NCBI GenBank assembly: GCA_019637155.1
Contig: JAHBWE010000003.1
Span: 310,001 to 374,000, forward strand
From: Labilithrix sp.
Lineage (GTDB): Bacteria; Myxococcota_A; Polyangia; Polyangiales; Polyangiaceae
Direction: 5' to 3'
DNA length: 64,000 bases
The notes under the pieces were generated by a model that searched no databases, was not told the DNA's origin, and was given only the letters and a program-made list of their open reading frames with translations. The position numbers were made by a program, and so were the translations under genes. Shown here one piece after another: positions 27,686 through 35,772 of the stretch. Numbering within the stretch: position 1 is the first letter of the stretch; every line of letters begins with the position of its first letter.

Positions 27686-28000
27686 ATGCTCGATCAGACT
27701 CGAATTCGTCACGACATTGCTCAATTGAATGCAGACTGCATACATCTCAAGAAGCTGCTGCGCGCCACGTGGACGCGGCCCATGGCCGATGAGCAGCGGC
27801 GGCAGGCTCGCGTGCGCCGGAAGCTCACCGAGCTCTTCGTCGTCCTCGCGGCGGCGCGCGGGCGGCTCCATGTCGTGCGCCCGCCTCGCGACGTCGACCC
27901 CACGACCTGGGACGCCGCCGCGTATCATCGACGCGTGAGCGAACGCCTCGCCGCCGAATACGCCGCCGCGGTCGCGACGCCCACGGAGGTGCGCACGTGA
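27686..28000 (+). CDS. Small unknown helical protein
   Basis: 104 residues. A clear GGAG ribosome site 9 bases upstream supports the ATG. The N-terminal half is a probable helix with alternating hydrophobic residues (IRHDIAQLNADCIHLKKLLR); the rest is basic then Ala-rich. No signal peptide or membrane segment, and I recognise no family. Its stop overlaps the TatD start by 4 bases (GTGA), so it is translated together with that nuclease gene. Confidence 0.65.
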   Translation: MLDQTRIRHDIAQLNADCIHLKKLLRATWTRPMADEQRRQARVRRKLTELFVVLAAARGRLHVVRPPRDVDPTTWDAAAYHRRVSERLAAEYAAAVATPTEVRT

Positions 28001-28794
28001 GCGGGCTCTTCGACATCGCCGGGAACCTCACCAACAAAGCGTTCCGCGAGGACCTTCCCGCCGTCCTCGATCGCGCCGCCGCGGCCGGCGTGCGCGGGAT
28101 CGTCGTCGCCGGCGTCAGCACGAGCACGTCGCGGCGCGGCTGGCAGATGGCGGCCGACGAGCGACGGCCCGGCCTCACGCTCGTCGCGACCTCCGGCATC
28201 CACCCGCATCACGCGTCGGACGCCTCGCGCGAGGCGCTCGCCGAGATCGCCGAGCTCGCGCGCAAGGAACGCGTCGTCGCGGTCGGTGAGTGCGGGCTGG
28301 ACTACAACCGCAACTTCTCGCCGCCGGAGGCGCAGCGACGCGCGTTCGAGGCGCAGCTCGAGATCGCGGCCGAGCTCGGGAAGCCCGTCTACCTCCACGA
28401 GCGCGACGCGCACGAGGACTTCACGCGCATCCTCGAGCGCTGGCGACCGAAGCTCGCCGCCGGCGTCGTGCACTGCTTCACCGGGACGCGCGCGATCCTC
28501 GAACGCTACCTCGCGCTCGACCTCCACATCGGCATCACCGGGTGGATCTGCGACGAGCGACGCGGCCGCCACCTCGAAGACCTCGCGAAGCTCGTCCCGC
28601 GCGGTCGCCTCATGGTCGAGACCGATTGCCCCTACATCCTGCCGCGCGACATGAAGCCGAAGCCCTCCTCCGGCCGCAACGAGCCCGCCTTCGTCGCCCA
28701 CGTCGCGCGCGCGGTCGCGCGTCATCGCGGCGAGACCTTCGAGGACCTCGCCGCGCATACGACAGAGACCGCGCGCGCGCTGTTCCGCTGCTGA
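27997..28794 (+). CDS. TatD family metal-dependent hydrolase/DNase
   Basis: 265-residue TIM-barrel hydrolase. Family blocks in order: SGIHPHHASD near residue 68, AVGECGLDYNRNFSP near 93, YLHERDAHEDF, VVHCFTGT near 158 and VETDCPYILPRD near 206. The metal-binding His, Glu and Asp residues are present. The typical N-terminal D-(x)-H is replaced by FDIAGNLTNKAF, the form found in the TatD/YcfH branch that carries N-L-T. Start GTG 27997 overlaps the preceding gene by 4 bases. Probably a 3'-5' DNase or D-aminoacyl-type hydrolase, acting in the cytoplasm. Confidence 0.88.
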   Translation: MSGLFDIAGNLTNKAFREDLPAVLDRAAAAGVRGIVVAGVSTSTSRRGWQMAADERRPGLTLVATSGIHPHHASDASREALAEIAELARKERVVAVGECGLDYNRNFSPPEAQRRAFEAQLEIAAELGKPVYLHERDAHEDFTRILERWRPKLAAGVVHCFTGTRAILERYLALDLHIGITGWICDERRGRHLEDLAKLVPRGRLMVETDCPYILPRDMKPKPSSGRNEPAFVAHVARAVARHRGETFEDLAAHTTETARALFRC

Positions 28795-28833
28795 GCGCGG
28801 CGCGCGGGGAGGAACGGCGGCGCGCGGGCGGCG

Positions 28834-29904
28834 TCAGGGGATCGCGCGCAACATCTCGAGCGCGAGCTGGAAGTCGGCGGGGGGGTCCGACTCGAAGCGC
28901 ATCGTCTTGCCCGTCATCGGGTGGACGAAGCCGAGCACGCGCGCGTGGAGGGCCGGACGATCGATCGCCGCCGCCGCCGTCTTGAGCGCCTCGCTCTTCG
29001 GCGGCTTCCCGTAGAGCGCGTCGCCGAGGATCGGCGTGCCGTGGTCGGCGAGGTGCACCCGGATCTGATGCGTGCGCCCCGTCTCGAGGCGGCAGGACAC
29101 GTACGTCGCGTGCTTGCCGAAGCGCTCGAGCGGCTTCACGTGCGTCACCGCGCGCTTGCCCGTCTTCACCTTCGAAGAGAAACGCAGCCGGTCCTTCGGA
29201 TGACGCCCGTGCAGCGTCGAGAACGTCTTCGCCGTGAGCGCCCCCACCACCAGCGCGACGTACTCGCGCTCGATCGAGTGCTCCGCGAACTGCTCCTTCA
29301 GGCGCTCGCGCGCGCGCGGGTGGCGCGCCACCACCATCAGGCCGCTCGTCCCCTTGTCGAGGCGATGCACGATGCCGGGGCGGTTCTTGTCGAGGTCCGA
29401 GGGCGTCCCGTCGGGGAGGATCACCTCGACCTTCGGCGCGACGGCGGTGACGGCGGTGACCGGGACCGCGCGGAACGAGATGCTCGGGCGGCCGTTGACC
29501 TCGTCCTCGTCGTCGGGCTCGTCGAAGAGGCCGCGCGCGAGGAGCCCGTTCACGAGCGTCCCCGTCTCGTGGCCCTTCGCCGGATGCACGACGAGGCCCG
29601 CCGGCTTGTCGATGACGATGAGCGCGTCGTCGATGTGGACGACGTCGAACTGCACGCTCGCGTCCGCGAGCGCCTCGCTCTTCGGCGCGGGCTCGGGCTC
29701 CACCACGATGCGCGCCCCCTCGCGCAGCTTCTCCGACGCCTTCTTGATCGCGCCGTCGACGCTGACGCTGCCGTTCTCGATCCAGCGCTGGAGCTCCGTC
29801 CGCGACGGCCCGTCCTCCATCGCCGACAGCGTCGAGGCGAGGAACCGGTCCAGGCGGCTCCCGTCCGCTTCCCGCGGGACCACCAGGACGATCGGGTCGG
29901 TCAC
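28834..29904 (-). CDS. RluA/RluD family RNA pseudouridine synthase
   Basis: 356 residues. An N-terminal S4 RNA-binding segment (RLDRFLASTL, ELQRWIENGSVSVDGAIKKA; residues about 17-60) is followed by the RluA catalytic domain with GIVHRLDKGTSGLMVVAR near residues 173-190; its Asp is the catalytic residue. LIVIDKPAGLVVHPAKGH and RLETGRTHQIRVHLADHG are the other family blocks. It converts specific uridines in 23S rRNA or other RNAs to pseudouridine. Start GTG 29904. An acidic insertion near residue 130 (DEPDDEDEVNG) is unusual. It follows a small gene with 1 base between. Confidence 0.92.
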   Translation of the reverse strand: MTDPIVLVVPREADGSRLDRFLASTLSAMEDGPSRTELQRWIENGSVSVDGAIKKASEKLREGARIVVEPEPAPKSEALADASVQFDVVHIDDALIVIDKPAGLVVHPAKGHETGTLVNGLLARGLFDEPDDEDEVNGRPSISFRAVPVTAVTAVAPKVEVILPDGTPSDLDKNRPGIVHRLDKGTSGLMVVARHPRARERLKEQFAEHSIEREYVALVVGALTAKTFSTLHGRHPKDRLRFSSKVKTGKRAVTHVKPLERFGKHATYVSCRLETGRTHQIRVHLADHGTPILGDALYGKPPKSEALKTAAAAIDRPALHARVLGFVHPMTGKTMRFESDPPADFQLALEMLRAIP

Positions 29905-29905
29905 G

Positions 29906-30169
29906 TCACCAGATCTTCGACTTGATGTGGCCCTTGGCCTTGATGAGGATGTCGACGAGCGCGCGGTCGTAATAGTTCTTCGGGTAGAGTTCGGGGGCGA
30001 CGCGGCGCTTGTAGAGCGCGCGCCCCTCCTCGATCTCCTCCGCGAGCGTCTCGAAGAGGTTGTCGTTCGTGATGCCGTTCACGATCTTCTCCTCGTTGTA
30101 GAGGGAGAGATCGCTCGCGATCGCGCGCGCGAGACGGCGGGCAGCTTCTTCGGTCTCGATGAGCGGCAT
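29906..30169 (-). CDS. Conserved-looking small cytoplasmic protein
   Basis: 87 residues from ATG 30169; a GTG lies one codon upstream. Highly charged and helical: LIETEEAARRLARAIASDLS, then ELYPKNYYDRALVDILIKAKG. No family can be named with certainty. It precedes the pseudouridine synthase gene on the same transcript. A TTGACA..GATACT promoter ends about 8 bases before the start, so the message may be leaderless. Confidence 0.65.
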   Translation of the reverse strand: MPLIETEEAARRLARAIASDLSLYNEEKIVNGITNDNLFETLAEEIEEGRALYKRRVAPELYPKNYYDRALVDILIKAKGHIKSKIW

Positions 30170-30176
30170 CACGAAC

Positions 30177-30206
30177 AGTATCGCGGCCAGAGACCACCGC
30201 TGTCAA
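30177..30206 (-). promoter_or_regulatory. Sigma-70 type promoter for the small gene and pseudouridine synthase
   Basis: On the minus strand TTGACA (30206-30201), 18 bases, GATACT (30182-30177). The expected transcription start is at about 30170, directly at the start codon. On the plus strand an AT-rich GATATATACA (30211-30220) may serve the divergent fatty acyl-AMP ligase gene at 30236. Confidence 0.5.
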
Positions 30207-30235
30207 AGTCGATATATACAGTCCCGGACCTCTTC

Positions 30236-32092
30236 ATGGCTTCCGACTCCCCCACCCTCGCAGCGGCGATCGAAGACGCGGCCAAGGCCGACCCGACGGT
30301 GGGCTTTCGCTTCGTCTCCGACGACGGCGTCCCCGGGTTCGGCGGCAAGGCGACGAGCGAGGCCTCCTTCTCGTACACCGCGCTCGAGCGCGCAAGCGCC
30401 CGCTACGGCGGGGCGCTCCAGGCGCTGGGCCTCAAGAAGGGCGACCGCGTCGTCCTCATCTGCCCCGCGAACGAGGACTTCATCCTCTGCTTCTTCGGCG
30501 CCGTGCGCGCCGGCATCATCCCGGTCCCGATCTACCCGCCGCTCGGCCTCGGCCAGCTCCAGGGCTACCTCGACAACACGCGCCACATCGTCGCCAAGAG
30601 CGGCGCGCGCGCGATCGTCACCACCGCCCAGATCAAGCGCCTCCTCGGCACCGTCCAGGCCGCGTCGCCGTCCCTCGAGCAGGTCGTCGCGGTGGAGGCG
30701 ATCCGCGAGTCGCTCGAGGTGCTCAAGCCGGTGAAGATCGAGCCGAGCGACGTCGCGTTCCTCCAGTACACGAGCGGCTCCACCTCGCGACCGAAGGGCG
30801 TCACCCTCTCGCACGCGAACCTGATGGCGAACGTCCGCTGCATCATGCAAGAAGGCCTGAAGGTGAGGCCGGGCGACGTGGGCGTCTCGTGGCTGCCGCT
30901 CTACCACGACATGGGGCTCATCGGCTTCGTGCTCTCCCCCGTCGTGCAGATGGTGCCGGTCGTGTTCCTCCCGCCGCTATTGTTCCTCAAGCGGCCGATC
31001 GCGTGGTTCCAGGCGATGACGCGGCACAAGGGCACCATCGCCTACGCCCCGAACTTCGCGTTCGCCCTCTGCGTGAAGCGGATCAAGGACAAGGAGCTCG
31101 AAGGGATCGACCTCTCGTCGTGGCGCGTCGCCGGCTGCGGCGCGGAGCCGATCCGCCCCGAGACGCTCGAGGCCTTCGTCGACCGCTTCGCGAAGGTCGG
31201 CTTCGACAAGAACGCGCTCCTCCCTTCGTACGGGATGGCGGAGTCGTCGCTCGCGATCTCGTTCACCGAGATGGGCGAGGGCATGAAGACGATCTCCGTC
31301 GACGGCGACGTGCTGTGGGCGGAGAACACGATGAAGCTCGTCGCCGAGGACCACGCGCACGCGGTGCGCCTCGTCTCGTGCGGCCCGAAGTTCGAGCACC
31401 ACGACGTCGCGGCGTTCCCGCCCGACGACGCGACGAGCGAGGCCGCGCTCCCCGAGGGCAAGGTCGGCGAGCTCCGCATCAAAGGCCCCTCCGTCATGAG
31501 CGGCTACTGGGAGGACGCGGAGCGCACGAAGGAGGCGTTCGCGGGCGGCTGGCTCCGGACCGGCGATCTCGGCTTCCTCCACGAAGGCCACGTCTTCATC
31601 TGCGGGCGCTCGAAGGAGGTCATCATCGTCAACGGGCGCAACTACTACCCGCAGGATCTCGAGTGGGAGGCGAGCCACGCCGAGGGCGTACGCAAGGGCA
31701 ACGTCGTCGCGTTCGGCGCGCGCGACAACGTCGAGCGCGATCGCGAGCGCGTCGTCGTCGCGTTCGAGTGCCAGGACGTCCCCTCCACCGCCGAGTCGAA
31801 GGACCTCGCGCGGGAGAAGGCGCACGTCGTCCAGGCCGTACGCAAGGCGGTGCAGGACGGCCTCGCGCTCACGCTCGACGACGTGGTGCCGCTCGCGCCC
31901 GGCGTCCTCCCGAAGACGTCGAGCGGCAAGCTGCAGCGCGCGAAGACGCGCGAGCTCTACGAGAGCGGCGAGCTCACGTCGCGCAAGGCGCCGCGCGCGG
32001 CGGACAAGGTGAACGTCATCAAGGAAGCGGCGAAGAGCCAGCTCTCGTACTTCAAGCTCGCCGTCCTCGGCGGGCGCAAGACGAAGGACTGA
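30236..32092 (+). CDS. Fatty acyl-AMP ligase (FAAL-like)
   Basis: 618 residues, ANL superfamily. The ATP-binding motif LQYTSGSTSRPKGVTLSHANL lies near residue 175, followed by SWLPLYHDMGLIG, a FAAL/FadD32-type block, SYGMAESSLAIS, WLRTGDLGF near 440, GRSKEVIIVNGRNYYPQDLE, and the C-terminal Lys region SSGKLQRAKTRELY. FAALs make acyl-adenylates and hand the chain to an ACP or polyketide synthase instead of CoA. No such partner is adjacent; the only ACP in the window is 12.6 kb away at 17368. Start ATG 30236 lacks an obvious ribosome site. Confidence 0.88.
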   Translation: MASDSPTLAAAIEDAAKADPTVGFRFVSDDGVPGFGGKATSEASFSYTALERASARYGGALQALGLKKGDRVVLICPANEDFILCFFGAVRAGIIPVPIYPPLGLGQLQGYLDNTRHIVAKSGARAIVTTAQIKRLLGTVQAASPSLEQVVAVEAIRESLEVLKPVKIEPSDVAFLQYTSGSTSRPKGVTLSHANLMANVRCIMQEGLKVRPGDVGVSWLPLYHDMGLIGFVLSPVVQMVPVVFLPPLLFLKRPIAWFQAMTRHKGTIAYAPNFAFALCVKRIKDKELEGIDLSSWRVAGCGAEPIRPETLEAFVDRFAKVGFDKNALLPSYGMAESSLAISFTEMGEGMKTISVDGDVLWAENTMKLVAEDHAHAVRLVSCGPKFEHHDVAAFPPDDATSEAALPEGKVGELRIKGPSVMSGYWEDAERTKEAFAGGWLRTGDLGFLHEGHVFICGRSKEVIIVNGRNYYPQDLEWEASHAEGVRKGNVVAFGARDNVERDRERVVVAFECQDVPSTAESKDLAREKAHVVQAVRKAVQDGLALTLDDVVPLAPGVLPKTSSGKLQRAKTRELYESGELTSRKAPRAADKVNVIKEAAKSQLSYFKLAVLGGRKTKD

Positions 32093-32773
32093 TCACTCGA
32101 GCGGCGCGAGGTACATCAGCGCGCTGCACGCGTAGGTGTAGTCCGTCGTCTGGCTCGGGTAGGGATCCGGCGTTCCGCCGCGCGGCGCGTCGGCCGCGCG
32201 GAGGTAGAGGTCCCCGCATCCTCCTTCGTGGATGCGGTTCTGGAGCGGCCCGGAGAGCGGCGTCATCCCGAGCCACACGCGCTGCTTCACCACCACGTCG
32301 AGCGGGCGATCCAGCCGCGCGCTGTTCCAGCCCTTCACCGGCGCCGCGATCTCCGCGCGCGCGAGGAGCGCCTGCGGCGTCCCGGACGGCCTCGGCGCGT
32401 ACACGCCGAGCGTGATCGACGACGGTGGGGTCTCGAGGTAGACCCAGATGCACTCCGCGCGCCCCGCCGCGACCGCCTCGTAGCCGAACGTGTCGATGAC
32501 CGAAGCCGGGATGTCGTCGACGATCGAGCCCGCGAGCACGTCGTGACCGACGAGGAGGCGATCCGAGCAGCGCGTCGCCGCGTCGATCGCCGGCACGTCG
32601 ACCTCGGCGTCCGCGTCCTCCGGCGCCGAGGCGTCCGCGACGACGTCGGATCCCGCGTCCTCGATCTCCGGCGGCGCCGCGTCCGGCGAGCCCGGCGCGA
32701 CGAACCCGTCGAGATCCGTCATCAACGAGCACGCCGCGAGCGGCACGACGACGAACGCGACGAGACGGCGCAC
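32093..32773 (-). CDS. Lipoprotein of unknown function
   Basis: 226 residues if GTG 32773 is used, giving signal peptide MRRLVAFVVVPLAAC with lipobox LAAC; a longer reading reaches 32845 but would run through the fur promoter. The mature N-terminus is a long acidic, Ala/Asp/Pro-rich spacer. The C-terminal domain (residues about 70-226) has four or five cysteines and looks globular (CIWVYLETPPSSITLGVYAP, QRVWLGMTPLSG). Surface-exposed lipoproteins of this style are common in myxobacteria. The stop abuts the ligase stop in convergence. Confidence 0.6.
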   Translation of the reverse strand: MRRLVAFVVVPLAACSLMTDLDGFVAPGSPDAAPPEIEDAGSDVVADASAPEDADAEVDVPAIDAATRCSDRLLVGHDVLAGSIVDDIPASVIDTFGYEAVAAGRAECIWVYLETPPSSITLGVYAPRPSGTPQALLARAEIAAPVKGWNSARLDRPLDVVVKQRVWLGMTPLSGPLQNRIHEGGCGDLYLRAADAPRGGTPDPYPSQTTDYTYACSALMYLAPLE

Positions 32774-32806
32774 TCTCCTGAGCTTAACACCCGGGACGGA
32801 GGCGGG

Positions 32807-32835
32807 TTGCAGTTTGGAATCATTCTTACTAAGGT
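32807..32835 (+). promoter_or_regulatory. PerR/Fur-type box inside the fur/perR promoter
   Basis: TTGGAAT-C-ATTCTTA (32814-32828) is a 7-1-7 inverted repeat with one mismatch per arm to the PerR consensus TTAGAATNATTCTAA. It sits in the 17-base spacer of a TTGCAG (32807-32812) / TAAGGT (32830-32835) promoter, 23 bases before the regulator start. This geometry predicts autorepression and control of the downstream peroxide-defence genes. Confidence 0.65.
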
Positions 32836-32850
32836 AGGCGTCCAAGTTCG

Positions 32851-33252
32851 ATGATGCGCACGGCCGACTCGATGCTCGACGAGCTGAAGCGCGCGGGGCT
32901 CAAGCTCACCCCGCAGCGGATGGCGATCGTCCGCGCGCTCGCGACGGACACGTCGCATCCGACCGCGCAGGAGCTCTACGAGCGGCTCGTCCCGTCCTTC
33001 CCGACGATGAGCTTCGCGACCGTCTACAACACGCTCGACGCGCTCGAGAAGCTCGGCCTCGTCGGCATGCTGCGCCTCGGCACCGCGGTGCGGTTCGATC
33101 CGAACACGAGCTCGCATCACCACGCGGTCTGCGACGGCTGCGGGAAGGTCGTCGACCTCCCCGCCCCCGCGCCTCCGCCGAAGAGCGTCGCGGGCTTCGC
33201 GATCCGCGCCGAAGAACGTACCTACCGCGGCCTGTGCCGCCGTTGCAGTTAG
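32851..33252 (+). CDS. perR: Fur family regulator, PerR type
   Basis: 133 residues. A winged helix (LKLTPQRMAIVRALATD, PTMSFATVYNTLDALEKLGLV) is followed by a dimerisation domain with metal site SHHHAVCDGCGKVVD and a C-terminal CRRC, giving the two C-x-x-C pairs of the structural zinc site. A short C-terminus, rubrerythrin as the next gene and a PerR-like box upstream favour a peroxide-sensing PerR over an iron-sensing Fur (inference). The start is the first of two adjacent ATG codons. It heads the stress operon. Confidence 0.85.
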   Translation: MMRTADSMLDELKRAGLKLTPQRMAIVRALATDTSHPTAQELYERLVPSFPTMSFATVYNTLDALEKLGLVGMLRLGTAVRFDPNTSSHHHAVCDGCGKVVDLPAPAPPPKSVAGFAIRAEERTYRGLCRRCS

Positions 33253-33276
33253 AGACGAGAGAACAGGAGAAGAGCC

Positions 33277-33696
33277 ATGTCGAAGCTCAATGGGACGAAG
33301 ACGCACCAGAACCTGAAGGATGCCTTCGCGGGCGAGTCGCAGGCGAACCGCCGCTATCTCTACTTCGCACAGGTCGCGGACATCGAGGGCCTCCCCGAGA
33401 TCGCCGGCAACTTCAAGGAGACCGCGGACGGCGAGACCGGCCACGCGCACGGCCACCTCAAGTACCTCGCGCAGGTCGGCGACCCGGCGACGGGCCTCCC
33501 GATCGGCAACACGGAGAAGAACCTCAAGGCCTCGATCGCGGGCGAGACCCACGAGTACGAGACGATGTACCCGGGCATGGCGAAGGCCGCGCGCGAAGAG
33601 GGCTTCGACGACATCGCGGAGTGGTTCGAGACGCTCGCGAAGGCCGAGAAGAGCCACGCGGGCCGCTTCCAGAAGATGCTCGACACACTCAAGTAG
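33277..33696 (+). CDS. Rubrerythrin without rubredoxin domain
   Basis: 139 residues. Diiron four-helix protein that reduces peroxide in the cytoplasm. Ligand segments [13 protein letters not shown] (residues 19-31), [12 protein letters not shown] (near 50), [15 protein letters not shown] and [11 protein letters not shown] provide the Glu/His pairs of a diiron site. The C-terminal rubredoxin C-x-x-C module of full rubrerythrin is absent, so electrons must come from a partner, perhaps the Fe-S oxidoreductase encoded next. Ribosome site GGAGAAG precedes the ATG. 24 bases after the regulator gene. Confidence 0.92.
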   Translation: MSKLNGTKTHQNLKDAFAGESQANRRYLYFAQVADIEGLPEIAGNFKETADGETGHAHGHLKYLAQVGDPATGLPIGNTEKNLKASIAGETHEYETMYPGMAKAAREEGFDDIAEWFETLAKAEKSHAGRFQKMLDTLK

Positions 33697-33705
33697 CTTT
33701 TCAAC

Positions 33706-33768
33706 GCAGGGGCTTCGCCCCTGCACCCCGCTCGCGCGATGCAGAAAAACGTAAGAACGTTTTTCTGC
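33706..33768 (+). terminator. Double hairpin after rubrerythrin
   Basis: First hairpin GCAGGGGC-TTC-GCCCCTGC (33706-33724). Second hairpin GCAGAAAAACGT-AAGA-ACGTTTTTCTGC (33741-33768), a perfect 12-bp stem. The first, with its flanks (CAACG before and CACCCC after), is a diverged relative of the dispersed repeat found at 12.1, 53.4 and 62.8 kb, with paired changes that keep the stem. It may attenuate transcription between rubrerythrin and the Fe-S oxidoreductase gene. Confidence 0.6.
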
Positions 33769-33823
33769 CGCGCGCTCGCGTCGACGCGGGGACGTGCCCG
33801 CGCATTTGCTCTCAACGCAGCTC

Positions 33824-35173
33824 ATGAAGATCAACCCCAAGCCTGTCGCCCCGCCGGCGTTCGATCCGCGCTCCGAGCGCTACTGGGACGAGCGTGACCT
33901 CGAGGGCGAGCTCGGGCGCGTCTTCGAGATCTGTCACTCCTGCCGGATGTGCGTGAATTTCTGCGGGAGCTTCCCGGATCTGTTCGCGCGCGTCGATCGC
34001 GACATCGAGACGAAGGGCGCGGACGGCGCCGAGCTCCTCGACGCGACGGACTTCGCGTCCGTGGTCGACCTCTGCTGGCAGTGCAAGATGTGTTACATCG
34101 AGTGCCCCTACACGCCGGACCAGGGGCACGAGTGGCTCGTCGACTTCCCTCGCCTCGCGATGCGCGAGAAGGCGCAGCGGGCGAAGCGGAACGGTGTCTC
34201 GCTCCAGGACCGCGCTCTCGGCGAGCCGGGCAAGCTCGGCGCGATGATGAGCGGCGCGCTCTCGCCGCTCACGAACCTCGTCAGCGAGCAGCAGCTCCTC
34301 CGCAAGGTGCAGGAGAAGGTCCTCGGCATCTCGGCCGAGTTCCCGCTGCCGGAGTTCGCGCCGCAGTCCTTCGAGTCCTGGCTCAAGAAGCACGAGCCGC
34401 TGCCGGAGGCGGGCAAGAGCGGGAAGGTCGCGCTCTTCGCGACGTGCACCGGCGACTACAACTACCCGCGCATCGCCGCTGCGAGCGTGCGCATCCTCGA
34501 GAAGAACGGCTTCGAGGTCGTCCGTCCCGAGCAGGAGTGCTGCGGGATCCCGAACCTCGACGGCGGCGACATCGAAGGCGCGACCGCGAAGGCGCGCTTC
34601 AACGTCGACAAGCTCCTCCCCCTCGTGGAGGACGGGATGCTCGTCGTCGTGCCGGGGCCGACGTGCTCTTACACGATGAAGAAGGAGTGGCCCGAGCTCC
34701 TCGGCACGCCGGAGGCGAAGAAGGTCGCCGCCGCGACGGTCGACGTGATGGAGCTGATGGAGCGCCTCCGCCGCGAGAAGACGCTCGTGAAGGAGTTCAC
34801 GACCTCGCTCGGCAAGGTCGCGTACCACGCCGCGTGCCACCTCCGCGCGCAGAAGATCGGCACGCCCGGCGCGCGCATCCTCGGCCTCGCGCCCGACACC
34901 GAGGTCGACGTGGTCGAGAAATGCTCCGCCGTCGACGGGACGTGGGGGATGAAGGCGCAGTACTACGAGCTGGGGAGGAAGTACGCGCAGAAGCTGAAGC
35001 GCGGGATCGAGAACGTGGAGCCCGCGCTCGTCGTCACCGATTGCCCGCTCTCCGCGCTCCGCATCCAGAAGGAGAACGATCGCGTCGCGCTCCACCCGGC
35101 CGAGGCGCTCGCGCGCGCCTACGGCATCGAACCGGAGGCGAGCCTACAGCGCGTGAAGGGAGCGGAGTCATGA
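33824..35173 (+). CDS. Fe-S oxidoreductase with CCG domains (HdrD/GlpC-like)
   Basis: 449 residues. Two [4Fe-4S] ferredoxin motifs, CHSCRMCVNFC (residues about 38-48) and CWQCKMCYIECP (about 86-97), are followed by two CCG-type modules: ECCGIPN near 238 and ACHLRAQKIG near 337 with the paired VEKCSAVDGTWG. This is the build of heterodisulfide reductase D, GlpC and related electron carriers. Its position next to rubrerythrin suggests that it delivers electrons for peroxide reduction (inference). ATG 33824 is preferred; a GTG at 33794 is possible. The stop overlaps the DUF3501 start (ATGA). Confidence 0.87.
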   Translation: MKINPKPVAPPAFDPRSERYWDERDLEGELGRVFEICHSCRMCVNFCGSFPDLFARVDRDIETKGADGAELLDATDFASVVDLCWQCKMCYIECPYTPDQGHEWLVDFPRLAMREKAQRAKRNGVSLQDRALGEPGKLGAMMSGALSPLTNLVSEQQLLRKVQEKVLGISAEFPLPEFAPQSFESWLKKHEPLPEAGKSGKVALFATCTGDYNYPRIAAASVRILEKNGFEVVRPEQECCGIPNLDGGDIEGATAKARFNVDKLLPLVEDGMLVVVPGPTCSYTMKKEWPELLGTPEAKKVAAATVDVMELMERLRREKTLVKEFTTSLGKVAYHAACHLRAQKIGTPGARILGLAPDTEVDVVEKCSAVDGTWGMKAQYYELGRKYAQKLKRGIENVEPALVVTDCPLSALRIQKENDRVALHPAEALARAYGIEPEASLQRVKGAES

Positions 35174-35772
35174 AGCAAGTGGAGCGGGCCGAGGTCATGG
35201 GGATGGCGGACTACGAGACGATCCGCGATCGCTTCCGCGCGCGCGTCATCCAGGAGAAGAAGGGCCGCCGCGTCTTCCTCGGCGACCGCGCGTCGTGCGT
35301 GTTCGAGAACCACGACACGGTGCTGCTCCAGATCCAGGAGATGCTCCGGACCGAGCGCATCACGCGCGAGGCGTCGATCCAGCACGAGATCGACACCTAC
35401 AACGAGCTCATCCCGAAGGAGCACGAGCTCTCGGCGACGATCCTGATCGAGATCGAGGACAAGGCGACGCGCGACGCGTTCCTCTCCGCGGCGGTCGGCC
35501 TCGAGAAGACGTTCTCGCTCGTCGTCGACGGCCACGCGTGCCCGGGCAAGGTCGATCCTTCGCGCGAGGACGCGACGCGCACGACCGCGGTCCACTACGT
35601 CAAGTTCGACCTCGCCGCCGAGGCGGAGCGCCGCCTCCGCGACGTGCTCGCGAAGAAGGTGAGCGCGAGCGACGTCGTCATGGAGCTCGCGTCCTCCCAC
35701 CCGGAGTACCGCGTCGCGGCGCGCCTTCCTGCCGCGCTCGTCGCGAGCCTCGCCGAAGACCTCGCGCCGTGA
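35170..35772 (+). CDS. DUF3501 family protein
   Basis: 200 residues, soluble and charged. Typical family segments are DRASCVFENHDTVLLQIQEM, EIDTYNELIPKEHELSATIL and HYVKFDLAAEAERR. DUF3501 genes are regularly found with rubrerythrin and the Fe-S CCG oxidoreductase (family knowledge), and that is the arrangement here, with 4-base overlaps on both sides. Molecular function is not established; a role in peroxide or iron stress is inferred. Confidence 0.82.
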   Translation: MKQVERAEVMGMADYETIRDRFRARVIQEKKGRRVFLGDRASCVFENHDTVLLQIQEMLRTERITREASIQHEIDTYNELIPKEHELSATILIEIEDKATRDAFLSAAVGLEKTFSLVVDGHACPGKVDPSREDATRTTAVHYVKFDLAAEAERRLRDVLAKKVSASDVVMELASSHPEYRVAARLPAALVASLAEDLAP

